From Sphingomonas cavernae (GTDB taxonomy: Bacteria > Pseudomonadota > Alphaproteobacteria > Sphingomonadales > Sphingomonadaceae): 64,000 nucleotides of DNA. The notes under the pieces were generated by a model. That model was not told the DNA's origin. It ran no database searches and worked only from the letters and a program-made list of their open reading frames with translations. The DNA is taken from the NCBI RefSeq assembly GCF_003590775.1, contig NZ_QYUM01000002.1, positions 434,001 through 498,000 on the forward strand. Direction: 5' to 3'. Shown here piece by piece: positions 8,506-17,187 of this stretch. How positions within the stretch are numbered: the stretch's first letter is position 1; every line of letters begins with the position of its first letter. Position numbers and translations under genes: made by a program.

Positions 8506-9517
8506 AGTCGTCGCCCTTTCCGGCGAGCATGATCGTGCCGGCTTCGGCGAGGCGGCGGGCGACAGTCAGCACCTCGCGCTGCGCTTCCTGCACCTCGGTC
8601 AGGCGCGTCGGTCCGCGATCGGCGATCTCGTCCTGAATCGTCTGCGCCGCGCGGCTCGACATGCATCCGAGCATCTTCGCGCGCAGCTTTTCGTCGGCTC
8701 CCTTGAGCGCGAGCACCAGCGTTTCGCTTTCGATGGAGCGGAGCAGCGTGCCGAGGCTCTTCTCCTCGACCCCCATCAGATTGTCGAAGACGAACATCTC
8801 GTCCTCGATCGCGCGCGCCAGCGTCTTGTCCACCTTGGTGAGCGTGCGGATGATGCGCTGATCCGCCCCGGATTTGGTGTTGTTGAGCACCTTTGCCGCT
8901 TCGCTCGTGCCGCCGCGGCGCGTGGTGACGCCCTGCCCCGGGGTGGTCACCTGGCGGAGCAGGATGCGCTCGAGTTCCTCGAGCGCTTCTGCTGTAACGG
9001 GACGCAGCGTCGCGACGCGGTAGACGACATCGGCCTGTCTTTCCTCGTCCAGGAGTTGCAAGACTTCGGCCGCCACCGTGGGATCGAGATGCGCGATCGC
9101 GAGCGCTGCAATCTGTGGATGCTCGTTCTCGACCAGCGCCGCGATCGTCGAGGCGTCCATCCATTTGAGCGCGTCAAGCGTCGCAGAGCGCTGCGGCGGT
9201 GTGATCCGCGCAAGCACCTTGTCGGCGCGGTCGGGCCCAAGCGCGCGTTCCATCATCGAGCGGATTTGCTGATCGGCGCCAAAGCCAATCGTCGTCCGCT
9301 CGCGCGCACGGCGAACGAACTGGTCGAGCACACCGTTGACCTGCCCCTCGGTCACGTCAGCGACGCCGAACATCGCGCCGCCAAGCTGCTTGACCTCTTC
9401 GGGCTCGAGCCTGCCGAGCACCTCGGCGGCCTCTGCCTCGTCGAGCAGCATCAACAGGATGGCGGCAGCCTCCGAACCCTGGATCTCGGCTGTTTCGATC
9501 ATCGTTTCTTCAGGCAT
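8498..9517 (-). CDS. fliG: Flagellar motor switch protein FliG
   Basis: FliG couples the C-ring to the MS ring and contacts the stator to make torque. From ATG 9517 the product is 339 residues, the family norm. It has the N-terminal FliF-binding helices, the middle EHPQ motif (ALVENEHPQIAALAIAHLDP near 135) and the C-terminal torque domain (LALKGADEKLRAKMLGCMSS near 290). A longer in-frame reading up to 9598 would overlap fliF by 89 bases and starts with a basic stretch foreign to FliG, so the ATG that overlaps fliF by 8 bases is chosen. Confidence 0.96.
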   Translation of the reverse strand: MPEETMIETAEIQGSEAAAILLMLLDEAEAAEVLGRLEPEEVKQLGGAMFGVADVTEGQVNGVLDQFVRRARERTTIGFGADQQIRSMMERALGPDRADKVLARITPPQRSATLDALKWMDASTIAALVENEHPQIAALAIAHLDPTVAAEVLQLLDEERQADVVYRVATLRPVTAEALEELERILLRQVTTPGQGVTTRRGGTSEAAKVLNNTKSGADQRIIRTLTKVDKTLARAIEDEMFVFDNLMGVEEKSLGTLLRSIESETLVLALKGADEKLRAKMLGCMSSRAAQTIQDEIADRGPTRLTEVQEAQREVLTVARRLAEAGTIMLAGKGDDYV

Positions 9518-11240
9518 TGCGTGTCTCCGCCTGCGGCATGTCGGCGCGAATAAGGTCGCGCACCACAAGCGCTGCACGCGCCGGATCCTGACGGACAAAG
9601 CTTCGGATCAGTTCGGCGCGGGCGGCGTAGCCGGGCGCGGCCTCGATCATGTCGAGCGTCACCTGCGCCGAGGGATCGCCCGCCGCGTGCGTGGCCAGAG
9701 CGGATGCGAGCTCGCCCTTGATCGCCTGCTTGTTGACCTCGGCCAGCTTTGCGCGCTCGGCGGCGGCTTCGGCGCGCCGCTTGAGCAGAGGACGGCCAAG
9801 CCCGAAGATGAGCAGCGCAGCAACCAGCAGCGCGGTGAGGTTACGCGCTGTCGTCCCGACCCAGCTCGCCTCGTACCAGCTCGGCGTCGGGAGCTCGACG
9901 GGTGCAAAGCTCCGCGCATTGATCGCGATCTGGTCGCCGCGCGCCTGATCGAAACCGACAGCGCCCTTCACGAGCTGCTCTATTGCGGCGACCTCGGTTT
10001 TCGAGCGTGGCTTGGCGCCTTCGGGATTCTTGAGCGCCACCGCGATGGAGAGGCGACGGACGTTTCCGACCGGCTGCTTGGTGACCGAAATCTCACGCCC
10101 CAGCTCGAAGGTGCGGTTGTAATTCTCGGTGGTGCGATCGGGTCCCGGCGCGGGTGCGACACCTGCGGCAACGGGCGCCGCGATCGCGCCGCCGGGCGCG
10201 GCCTGGACCTGCGATGCGGGCGGCGGTGTGTTGGCAAGCGCACCGGGAATACCCGATGCGCCTTCGGGCGCGCCTTCCTTGGTCCAACTCCCGCGCTCCT
10301 CGCGGACGGCTGCGATTTCGCGAGGGAAACTTTCGCGCGTCGCCTGCACCTCGGCGAAATCGACATCGGCATGAACTTCGGTCGTGAAGTTGCCCGCGCC
10401 GACGAGCGGCGTCAGCAGCGTCGTCAGCGCCTCAACATAGCGCCCCTCGATGCGCTGCTGGATGTCGATCTGGCGATCCGAGGCTTCCGACGCCGGATCG
10501 CCGCCGGCCTTGGAGAGCAGTCGGCCATTCTGGTCGATCACCGCAACACCCTCGGGCGCAAGGCCGGGCACCGACGAACCGACGAGATGCGTGATCGCGC
10601 GGACTTGGCCTTCGGCGAGCGCACGGCCGGGCTTCAACTGAAGCATGACCGAAGCGGCGGGCTGTGCGCGATCGCGCAGGAACACGCTGGGCTGCTCGAC
10701 CGCCAGATGGATACGCGCGGTCTGCACCGCATCGATCGCTTCAATCGTGCGCGCAAGATCGACCTCGCGCGCCGCACGCAGCCGCTGATCCTCGACCGCG
10801 CGGCTCGCGCCCATGGGCAGCGAAGAGATCATCGCATCGCCATCGGGCGCGCTCTTGGGCAACCCCTGCGATGCGAGCAGCATCTTGGCCTGATGATAAT
10901 CGCCTTCCGACACGGTGAGCGCGCCGGTGGCGTTGTCGATATCGTACGCGATGCCCGAAGATTTGAGCGCCTCGACGACTGCGGCCTTCTCGGTGTCGGC
11001 AAGCCCGCTGAACAGATCGCGCTGCGGCGGCTGCGCGATCGCCATCCAGACGAGCGCGGCAAGGCCGATCACGGCTGCGATGATGATGCCCGGCATCGCC
11101 TTCTGCACCGCGGGCTGCGCGGTGAACTCGCGCAGGCGCGTGAGCACGGGGCCAAAGGGGCTGCCGCCCGTACCGCGCGGGGCGGCCATCGAGCGAGCGG
11201 GGACGGTGCCGGTTTCGGGCATGGGGATGAGCTCGCTCAT
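9510..11240 (-). CDS. fliF: Flagellar MS-ring protein FliF
   Basis: FliF forms the membrane/supramembrane ring on which the flagellum is built. The 576-residue product shows the first membrane helix (about residues 43-66), ring-building motifs (LFSGLADTEKAAVVEALKSS and AREVDLARTIEAIDAVQTAR), a Pro/Ala-rich periplasmic loop near 305-360, the second helix (about 465-485) and a C-terminal FliG-binding tail. It follows fliE with one base between stop and start. Confidence 0.97.
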   Translation of the reverse strand: MSELIPMPETGTVPARSMAAPRGTGGSPFGPVLTRLREFTAQPAVQKAMPGIIIAAVIGLAALVWMAIAQPPQRDLFSGLADTEKAAVVEALKSSGIAYDIDNATGALTVSEGDYHQAKMLLASQGLPKSAPDGDAMISSLPMGASRAVEDQRLRAAREVDLARTIEAIDAVQTARIHLAVEQPSVFLRDRAQPAASVMLQLKPGRALAEGQVRAITHLVGSSVPGLAPEGVAVIDQNGRLLSKAGGDPASEASDRQIDIQQRIEGRYVEALTTLLTPLVGAGNFTTEVHADVDFAEVQATRESFPREIAAVREERGSWTKEGAPEGASGIPGALANTPPPASQVQAAPGGAIAAPVAAGVAPAPGPDRTTENYNRTFELGREISVTKQPVGNVRRLSIAVALKNPEGAKPRSKTEVAAIEQLVKGAVGFDQARGDQIAINARSFAPVELPTPSWYEASWVGTTARNLTALLVAALLIFGLGRPLLKRRAEAAAERAKLAEVNKQAIKGELASALATHAAGDPSAQVTLDMIEAAPGYAARAELIRSFVRQDPARAALVVRDLIRADMPQAETRNA

Positions 11241-11241
11241 G

Positions 11242-11568
11242 TCAGACCGGCATGCTCATGATGTCCTTGTACGCGGACAGCAGCTTGTTGCGGACCTGAA
11301 GCGTCGCTTGAAAGCCAAGCGACGCCTTTTCGCGCGCGAGCATCACACTCGCAATGTCCGCGGTGTCGCCGCGCTCATAGGCGTCGGTCGCAGCCGAGGA
11401 TTTGGCCTGGAGCTCGTTGACCTCATTGAGCGCGCCCTTGAGCGCGCCTGCGAAATCGCTCTTGGCCGCACCGCCGGGCGCAAGCCCCGCGGCCTTTTGC
11501 AGCGAGGCGTTCTGCTGGACGATCGCGTTTCGCATGGCGAGCACGCTGGCTGCATCCACCTTGGTCAT
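11242..11568 (-). CDS. fliE: Flagellar hook-basal body protein FliE
   Basis: FliE is the first exported axial protein and joins the MS ring to the rod. The 108-residue product has the family C-terminus (DTADIASVMLAREKASLGFQ, then VRNKLLSAYKDIMSMPV). It lies 15 bases after the regulator flbD and one base before fliF. Confidence 0.95.
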   Translation of the reverse strand: MTKVDAASVLAMRNAIVQQNASLQKAAGLAPGGAAKSDFAGALKGALNEVNELQAKSSAATDAYERGDTADIASVMLAREKASLGFQATLQVRNKLLSAYKDIMSMPV

Positions 11569-11583
11569 TCCATCGTCTCCACG

Positions 11584-12846
11584 TCAGGCCACCGCCCGCA
11601 TTTCAGCGAGGCGGTAGCGAAGGGTGCGTTCACTGATGCCGAGTCTTTCGGCGGCGCGGCCGCGATGGCCGCCGGTTGCGTCCAGCGCCTCGCGGACGGC
11701 GCGCTGCTGGATCCTGCGCGTGATATCGACCATCTGGCCGGCCGCTGGCAGTGCGGGCTCCTCGGCGGCGGGTACGAGCGTCGGCACGCTCCCGCCAAAG
11801 GGCGAGCGCTCGATCGAAAGGTCGCCCGCCTCGATCCGCTCGCCGTCATGCAGCAGGATCGCGCGCTGGATGACGTTTTCGAGCTCGCGGACATTGCCCG
11901 GCCAGCCATGCGCCATCAGCCGGTCGAGCGCAGCGGCGGTGGGCCAGGGAAAGGCCTTGTCCCGCGGCGCATGGCGGACAAACAGCGCGGCCGTGATCGC
12001 GCGGATGTCGAGGCGGCGCGCATGAAGCGGCTTGAGCGCCATTGGAACGACGTTGAGGCGCCAGTAGAGATCAGGGCGGAAACGGCCCTCGGCCACCTCT
12101 ACCGTAAGATCGCGGTTGGCGGCGGCGATGACGCGGACATTGACGGGCACGGTCTGCGTCGCACCGACGGGGAGCACCTCGCCTTCCTGAAGGACGCGGA
12201 GCAGTTTGGCCTGAAGGTTGAGCGGCAGCTCGGCGATCTCGTCGAGCAACAATGTGCCGCCATCGGCCGCGCGGAACAGACCGTCATTCGCGCCTGCTGC
12301 GCCCGTGAAGGCGCCCTTCTGGTGACCGAAGAGCATCGCTTCCAACATGGTGTCGGGCAGCGCCGCGCAGTTGACGGCAACGAAGGGCGCGTCGGCGCGC
12401 CGCGAACGTGCGTGGATGAAGCGCGACAGCCCTTCCTTGCCCGTGCCCGTTTCCCCGAGCACGAGGACGGTCGCGTCGCTTGCGGCAACGCGCGCGGCGA
12501 GTTCGAGGAAGCGGGCGGATTCGGGTTCGCCCGTCGCGGGGCGATATGCCGGGCGGACGAGTTCGGTCGCGAGCGCGTGGCCGAACACCATGTCGGCAAA
12601 GCCGAAGCGCAGCCGTGCCGGGTGCCCGTTGGCGGAAGGGGTGAAGACGGGCGCGCCGTCCTCGAATTCGATCAGCACGTCCTGTACTGTCGCCTTGGCT
12701 ATCTCGCTGGCGTGGAGGACGCGTGGGCCCTGCTTGCGATCGGGGAAGTTGATTGCGGCCACAGCACAGGGCAGCCCCGCCGCCGTCATCCAGGCAGCGA
12801 GCGTCGGACTTGCTTCTGCGGCGCGGTCGCTTATCGCGATGGCCAT
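11584..12846 (-). CDS. flbD: Sigma-54-dependent flagellar activator, FlbD type
   Basis: This is a bacterial enhancer-binding protein that would activate sigma-54 promoters of the flagellar regulon. From ATG 12846 (420 residues) it has a non-standard N-terminal domain (about 1-110, no clear phospho-acceptor receiver pattern), then an AAA+ domain with Walker A GETGTGKE (131-138), the sigma-54 contact loop GAFTGA (178-183) and Walker B GGTLLLDE (196-203). It ends in a Fis-like helix-turn-helix (GRAAERLGISERTLRYRLAE). Its place as first gene of the fliE-flhB operon, behind its own -24/-12 promoter, suggests autoregulation. FlbD of Caulobacter is the best-known relative; FleQ/FlgR types are alternatives. 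Confidence 0.9.
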   Translation of the reverse strand: MAIAISDRAAEASPTLAAWMTAAGLPCAVAAINFPDRKQGPRVLHASEIAKATVQDVLIEFEDGAPVFTPSANGHPARLRFGFADMVFGHALATELVRPAYRPATGEPESARFLELAARVAASDATVLVLGETGTGKEGLSRFIHARSRRADAPFVAVNCAALPDTMLEAMLFGHQKGAFTGAAGANDGLFRAADGGTLLLDEIAELPLNLQAKLLRVLQEGEVLPVGATQTVPVNVRVIAAANRDLTVEVAEGRFRPDLYWRLNVVPMALKPLHARRLDIRAITAALFVRHAPRDKAFPWPTAAALDRLMAHGWPGNVRELENVIQRAILLHDGERIEAGDLSIERSPFGGSVPTLVPAAEEPALPAAGQMVDITRRIQQRAVREALDATGGHRGRAAERLGISERTLRYRLAEMRAVA

Positions 12847-12899
12847 GAACAAATACCCCCGAACGCGATGGTCCCCCGACCATCTTCCAGGCGTAACGC

Positions 12900-12915
12900 T
12901 GCAATAACCATGCCA
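12900..12915 (-). promoter_or_regulatory. Sigma-54 promoter of the flbD-fliE-flhB operon
   Basis: On the minus strand TGGCATG-GTTA-TTGCA matches the -24/-12 consensus TGGCACG-N4-TTGCA with one mismatch and exact GG-N10-GC spacing. Transcription would start near 12888, about 42 bases before the flbD ATG. Confidence 0.88.
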
Positions 12916-12967
12916 GATGGAAAGCCACGCATTCAAAGGATCGCGCGCGTCCCCGCGGGAGTCCTGC

Positions 12968-13006
12968 TGACGGAAAGCCGACGCATGGGCCGTCGGAAAG
13001 CCGACG
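12968..13006. promoter_or_regulatory. Two tandem 16-bp dyads, likely enhancer sites for FlbD
   Basis: CGTCGGAAAGCCGACG (12991-13006) is a perfect inverted repeat with a 4-base centre. TGACGGAAAGCCGACG (12968-12983) is an imperfect copy 23 bases away. They lie between the divergent flbD promoter and the fliC promoter, about 50-105 bases upstream of the flbD -24 box, where an enhancer-binding protein would act. The layout resembles the ftr elements of Caulobacter flagellar promoters. Binding is inferred. Confidence 0.6.
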
Positions 13007-13020
13007 AAATTTTATCGGCT

Positions 13021-13046
13021 TAAAGAGATTCGGGCAGCGCCGTTAA
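13021..13046 (+). promoter_or_regulatory. Sigma-28 (FliA) promoter of fliC
   Basis: TAAA (13021-13024), 14 bases, then GCCGTTAA (13039-13046). The -10 differs by one base from the enterobacterial GCCGATAA and is identical to those before flgM and motA in this window. The start would be near 13055, about 60 bases ahead of the fliC ATG. Confidence 0.82.
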
Positions 13047-13114
13047 TCGACACGTGGCTGCCACGCTTCTCCGCTGGCCGCCGGGTTTAGAAGAAGCGGG
13101 AAAGGAATTATCCA

Positions 13115-13930
13115 ATGACTGTCATCAACAGCAACAGCGCTGCACTGCGTGCCCACAACAGCTCGCGTGTCGCCGACAAGAACCTCAGCACGGCGATGGA
13201 GCGCCTGTCGACCGGCAAGCGCATCAACTCCGCCAAGGACGACGCCGCCGGCCTCGCAGTCGCATCGCGCATGACCGCCGAACTCAAGGGCATCGGCGCC
13301 GCGATCCGCAACGCCAATGACGGCATCTCGCTGGCGCAGACCGCGGAAGGCGCGATGGGCGAAGTCTCCAACATGCTCCACCGCATGAAGGAACTGTCGG
13401 TCCAGTCGGCCAACGGCACGCTGAGCGACGGCGACAAGGACAACCTCCAGGCCGAGTTCGCCGAGCTGATCGCCCAGATCGACGACGTCGCGAACCGCAC
13501 GACCTTCAACGGCGTCGCGCTGGCCGACGGCACGAACACCACCGTTGCGATCCAGACCGGCACCAAGGCCGGCGAGACGCTCGACATCACGCTGGCGGAT
13601 CTCACCGCCACGACGCTGGCGGTTGACGCCGAAGATATCGGCTCGACCGGTGACGCAGATGCGGCGATGACCGCGATCGACGCCGCGATCGACACGGTGA
13701 CGACGGCCCGCGCAACGCTGGGTGCGGTGCAGAACCGCCTCGACGCGACGGTCAACAACCTGACCAGCCGTTCGACCAACCTGGAAGACTCGCGTTCGCG
13801 GATCGAAGACACCGACTTCTCGGTCGAAACCACGAACCTCGCCAAGTCGCAGATCCTCTCGCAGGCCGCGACCGCGATGCTCGCCCAGGCGAACCAGTCG
13901 TCGCAGAACGTGATGAGCCTGCTGCGCTAA
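13115..13930 (+). CDS. fliC: Flagellin FliC
   Basis: Flagellin, the filament subunit. The 271-residue product has both conserved end domains: N-terminal ([20 protein letters not shown] near 30-50) and C-terminal ([20 protein letters not shown] near 225-245, ending QNVMSLLR). The middle is very short, so the protein consists of D0/D1 with little or no outer domain, as in many alphaproteobacterial flagellins. An AAAGGA sequence precedes the ATG, a sigma-28 promoter lies upstream and two terminators follow. Only one flagellin gene is in this window. Confidence 0.97.
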   Translation: MTVINSNSAALRAHNSSRVADKNLSTAMERLSTGKRINSAKDDAAGLAVASRMTAELKGIGAAIRNANDGISLAQTAEGAMGEVSNMLHRMKELSVQSANGTLSDGDKDNLQAEFAELIAQIDDVANRTTFNGVALADGTNTTVAIQTGTKAGETLDITLADLTATTLAVDAEDIGSTGDADAAMTAIDAAIDTVTTARATLGAVQNRLDATVNNLTSRSTNLEDSRSRIEDTDFSVETTNLAKSQILSQAATAMLAQANQSSQNVMSLLR

Positions 13931-13981
13931 GCGCAACCCGATAGCTTCGCGGGAGAATGGTCCCTCCCGCGCAGCACCCTA

Positions 13982-14017
13982 CCCCCGGCGCCTACCCCAC
14001 ATGGCGCCGGGGGTTTT
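13982..14017 (+). terminator. Rho-independent terminator after fliC
   Basis: Stem CCCCCGGCGCC / GGCGCCGGGGG (11 bp, perfect) with a 10-base loop, followed by TTTT, 52 bases after the fliC stop. Confidence 0.88.
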
Positions 14018-14032
14018 CATTTGTCCCGACGC

Positions 14033-14064
14033 AAAAAGGCCCCGCCGGTTGGCGGGGCCTTTTT
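14033..14064. terminator. Second, bidirectional terminator between fliC and fliA
   Basis: AAAAAGGCCCCGCC-GGTT-GGCGGGGCCTTTTT: a perfect stem with A and T tracts on both sides, able to stop transcription from fliC (plus) and from flhA-fliA (minus). Confidence 0.88.
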
Positions 14065-14108
14065 CTTTGCCGCCCACGGCTCTTCGACCCGACGATGTTC
14101 CAATTAGT

Positions 14109-14221
14109 CCGCTCATCCTGAGGAGAGGCTGAGCCTGGCGAAGCCTCGTCTCGAAGGACCGGTTCCGAGCGCCCTTCGAGACGCCGTTTCGACAAGCTCA
14201 ACGGCTCCTCAGGGTGAGCGG
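14109..14221. repeat. Long palindromic repeat, family A
   Basis: About 113 bases, opening CCGCTCATCCTGAGGAG and closing in its reverse complement (CTCCTCAGGGTGAGCGG), with inner arms TCTCGAAGGA / CCTTCGAGACG. It lies between the fliC terminators and the fliA stop. Other family members are at 18609, 22884, 34462, 41557 and 59855; all are intergenic. The form is that of a REP doublet. Confidence 0.9.
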
Positions 14222-14246
14222 ATTTATCCGAAATCCTTTGCCCCGC

Positions 14247-14978
14247 TCAGCTCCAGTCGGCGAGGTGGCCGCGCAGCTTGTCGAGCGCGGCCTTCTTGAT
14301 CTGGCAGACGCGCGCGCCTGACACGCCGAGCACCTGCGCGATCTCTTCAAGGTTCAGTTCCTCGACGAAATAGAGCTGGAGGATCATCGCCTCACGTTCG
14401 GGCAAGTCCTTGATGCCCTGCTCGATCGCATCGCGCAGCGCCTCGCGCTCGAGCGCATCGTCGGCGCGTTCCTCGACATCCGCGAACCACATCGCATGGT
14501 CCGAATAGATATCGTCCAACGATTCATGGATCGTCGCTTCGGAACCGTCGACCACCGCGCGATAGGCGCCGGCGTCGAGGCCCATGGCCTGCGCCATCTC
14601 CGCCTCGTCGGCCCGGCGGCCAAGCTGGTTCTCCAGCCTGGCACGGACAGCCGCGAGTTCGCGCCTACGGCCCATCGCCGACCGGCAGATGCTGGCCTGC
14701 GAACGCAGCTTGTCGATCATCGCGCCGCGGATGCGCATCGAGGCGTAGGTCGCAAAGGCATAGCCGCGATCCTCGAAGGCATTGGCGGCCTCGACCAGCG
14801 CGACCATGCCGATCTGCGCGAGATCCTCGACGTCGATCGCCGAGGCGACACGGCCATGGACGTGCCATGCGATCTTGCGGACCAGCGGCATATGCGCGCG
14901 GATCAGCGCCTGCGCATCCTTCTGCGCGGGCCTGCGCCCGTAGACGGGAGAAGAAACCGCAAGGCTAGCGGACGACAT
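14247..14978 (-). CDS. fliA: RNA polymerase sigma factor for flagellar operons, FliA (sigma-28)
   Basis: FliA directs RNA polymerase to late flagellar promoters. The 243-residue product has region 2 (DLAQIGMVALVEAANAFEDR, then FATYASMRIRGAMIDKLRS), a region 3 segment and region 4 (EAMILQLYFVEELNLEEIAQ, then VLGVSGARVCQIKKAAL). ATG 14978 has GGAGG 6 bases upstream and gives the usual length; a TTG at 15002 is less likely. It starts 27 bases after the flhA stop, so both probably share the sigma-54 promoter at 17188. Three matching sigma-28 promoters (fliC, flgM, motA) are in the window. Confidence 0.95.
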   Translation of the reverse strand: MSSASLAVSSPVYGRRPAQKDAQALIRAHMPLVRKIAWHVHGRVASAIDVEDLAQIGMVALVEAANAFEDRGYAFATYASMRIRGAMIDKLRSQASICRSAMGRRRELAAVRARLENQLGRRADEAEMAQAMGLDAGAYRAVVDGSEATIHESLDDIYSDHAMWFADVEERADDALEREALRDAIEQGIKDLPEREAMILQLYFVEELNLEEIAQVLGVSGARVCQIKKAALDKLRGHLADWS

Positions 14979-15005
14979 GGAGCGCCTCCATTGGATGCAC
15001 AAGCA

Positions 15006-17108
15006 TCATTGAACCGCCTCGCCGATTGCGACGGGACGCGCATCGCGGCCGATGACCGCGACGACCTCGACGGGCTTGCCGTCGGGAATTTCGAGGAAGG
15101 AGATCACCGGCGTGTCGGGCAAATGCGAACGCAGCAGCCGCGACAGCGCGCGCCGGGCGAGCGGCGAGGTGACGATCGCGAACGAGCGCGCCGCTCCCAC
15201 CAGCGGCGCCGCCGCCTGGGTGACCGATTCGATGATCCGCGTCGACAACGCAGGATCGAAGGGATGCGAGGCGTTCGGCCCCGAACGGATCGCCTGCGCG
15301 AGCAGCCCCTCAAGCTCCGCGTCGAGCGTGATGACGGGCAGCGGCATCTTGATGGGCACGATGCCCTGTATGATGATCGGGCCGATGCGACTGCGGACAT
15401 TCTCCTCGAGCATCGCCATGTCGGGATTCTCGCGCATGGCGTCGACCATTGCCTCGGCGATGCGCCGGAAGTCCTTGAGCGAAACACCCTCGGAGAGGAG
15501 CGACCGGCACAGAGCCGATATGTCGGCGAGCGAAAGAGGCTGCGGCGTGAGCCCGCCGACGAGCTGCGGCGCGCTTTCCTTGAGCGCGGCGAGCAGCTTT
15601 TCGGCCTCGTCGAGCCCGAACAGGTCGGCGGCGTGGCTGAGCACAAGCTGGTTGAGATGCGTGGCGATGACCGTCGCGGGATCAACCACGGTGTAGCCCG
15701 CGACGATCGCATCGTTGCGCTGCTCGGCGCCGATCCAGAGCGCGTCGAGCCCGAAGGTCGGGTCCTTGACCGGGCGGCCATCGACATGGAATTCGACGTC
15801 GCCGCCGTCGAGCGCGAGCAGATCCTCGGGCCAGATCTCGTCCTCGCCCATCACCGCGCCCGCCACCGTGATACGGTAGCTGTTGGGTGCGAGCGAAAGA
15901 TTGTCGCGCACGCGGACCAGCGGCACGACGAAGCCCAGTTCGCGCGAAAGCTGCCTGCGGATGCCCGTGATCCGCCCCATCAGCGGCGCGCCCTTGCGTT
16001 CATCGACCAGACTGACGAGGCCATAGCCGATTTCGAGCCCGAGCGGCGCGACGTCGCTGACCTCGTCCCATTCGATCGCGGCGGGCTGCGGACTGGCGAG
16101 CATTTCCTGGACCTGCACCGCCTCTCCCCCGGACTCGGCCTTGCCCTTCAATCGCCATGCGATGAAGCCGCAGATCGCCGCTGCCGAGAGCATCATGAAA
16201 TGCGGCATTCCGGGCACAACGCCGAGCAACGCGAGGATCGCGGCGACGGGCACCCATGCCCGGCGGTCACCGAACTGGCTGGTGATCTGCCCCGACAGGT
16301 CGAAAGGCGAGGAAACGCGCGTGACGATCGCGGCGGCCGCGATCGAGAGCAGAAGTGCTGGCACCTGCGCCACCAGCGCGTCACCGATCGCGAGCAAAAT
16401 ATAGGTTTCGGCAGCCTGGCCAACCGAAAGACCATGGCTGACCACGCCGAGCACGAGCCCGCCGAGGATGTTGATGACGAGAATGAGAACGCCGGCAACG
16501 GCGTCGCCCTTCACGAACTTGGAGGCACCGTCCATCGAGCCGTAGAAATCGGCCTCGGTCGCGACTTCCTGACGGCGCGCCTTGGCTTCGTCGGGGGTGA
16601 GCAGGCCGGCGTTCAAATCGGCGTCGATCGCCATCTGCTTGCCGGGCAGCGCATCGAGCGTGAAGCGCGCCGAAACCTCGGAAACGCGGCCCGCGCCCTT
16701 GGTGATCACGACCAGGTTGATGATCATCAGGATCGCGAAGACGAAGATGCCGACGGCATAATCGCCGCCGATCAGGAAGCTGCCGAATGCCTCGATGACG
16801 TGGCCTGCTGCATCCGGCCCCTCATGCCCGCTGACGAGCACGACACGCGTCGAAGCGACATTGAGCGAGAGGCGGAGCAGCGTGGCAAACAGCAACACCG
16901 TCGGAAAGGCCGAAAAATCGAGCGGCTTGGCGGCATTCAACGCCACCATCAGCACCGCAAGCGAGATCACGATATTGGTGATGAAGCCGATGTCGAGGAT
17001 GACGGCCGGGATCGGGACGACCATCAGGCCGACGATCAGCAATGTCGCGAGCGGGAAGATGGCACCGCGCCCGGCGTCGCCCCAGATCTTCAGGTTCACC
17101 GGATTCAT
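15006..17108 (-). CDS. flhA: Flagellar export gate protein FlhA
   Basis: FlhA is the nonameric export-gate protein that docks chaperone-substrate complexes. The 700-residue product has eight hydrophobic segments in its first 330 residues, with the FHIPEP-family blocks FPLATLLIVGLMVVPIPA and DADLNAGLLTPDEAKARRQE, and a long cytoplasmic C-domain. ATG 17108 is chosen because the opening NPVNLKIWGDAGRGA is typical and an in-frame codon further up (17192) lies inside the promoter. It has no good ribosome binding site of its own; its start overlaps the stop of a 17-codon leader ORF (ATGA), suggesting coupled translation. Confidence 0.95.
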   Translation of the reverse strand: MNPVNLKIWGDAGRGAIFPLATLLIVGLMVVPIPAVILDIGFITNIVISLAVLMVALNAAKPLDFSAFPTVLLFATLLRLSLNVASTRVVLVSGHEGPDAAGHVIEAFGSFLIGGDYAVGIFVFAILMIINLVVITKGAGRVSEVSARFTLDALPGKQMAIDADLNAGLLTPDEAKARRQEVATEADFYGSMDGASKFVKGDAVAGVLILVINILGGLVLGVVSHGLSVGQAAETYILLAIGDALVAQVPALLLSIAAAAIVTRVSSPFDLSGQITSQFGDRRAWVPVAAILALLGVVPGMPHFMMLSAAAICGFIAWRLKGKAESGGEAVQVQEMLASPQPAAIEWDEVSDVAPLGLEIGYGLVSLVDERKGAPLMGRITGIRRQLSRELGFVVPLVRVRDNLSLAPNSYRITVAGAVMGEDEIWPEDLLALDGGDVEFHVDGRPVKDPTFGLDALWIGAEQRNDAIVAGYTVVDPATVIATHLNQLVLSHAADLFGLDEAEKLLAALKESAPQLVGGLTPQPLSLADISALCRSLLSEGVSLKDFRRIAEAMVDAMRENPDMAMLEENVRSRIGPIIIQGIVPIKMPLPVITLDAELEGLLAQAIRSGPNASHPFDPALSTRIIESVTQAAAPLVGAARSFAIVTSPLARRALSRLLRSHLPDTPVISFLEIPDGKPVEVVAVIGRDARPVAIGEAVQ

Positions 17109-17158
17109 TTCCGGAAAATCCGGGCGATTTCGGCGACTGGGGCAACTGTCGGAAACAT
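17105..17158 (-). CDS. Putative 17-residue leader peptide upstream of flhA
   Basis: ATG 17158 is the first start codon after the predicted sigma-54 transcription start (about 17177) and has GGAGG 4 bases upstream. It encodes MFPTVAPVAEIARIFRK and stops at TGA 17105-17107, which overlaps the flhA ATG (17106-17108). The frame differs from flhA. This is the layout of a translational-coupling leader. I know of no described peptide like it. It could be chance, but the strong ribosome binding site and exact ATGA overlap argue for translation. Confidence 0.55.
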   Translation of the reverse strand: MFPTVAPVAEIARIFRK

Positions 17159-17187
17159 GACACCTCCACGTGGTACGCGAGGTGTTC

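Noticed and set aside
9336-11261. A 641-codon plus-strand frame opposite fliF
   Set aside because: No recognisable domain, Arg/Asp/His-rich composition, and fully covered by fliF/fliG.
13055-13080. A possible sigma-54 promoter for fliC (TGGCTGCCACGCTTCT)
   Set aside because: It lacks the GC at -12, and a better sigma-28 promoter lies just upstream at 13021-13046.
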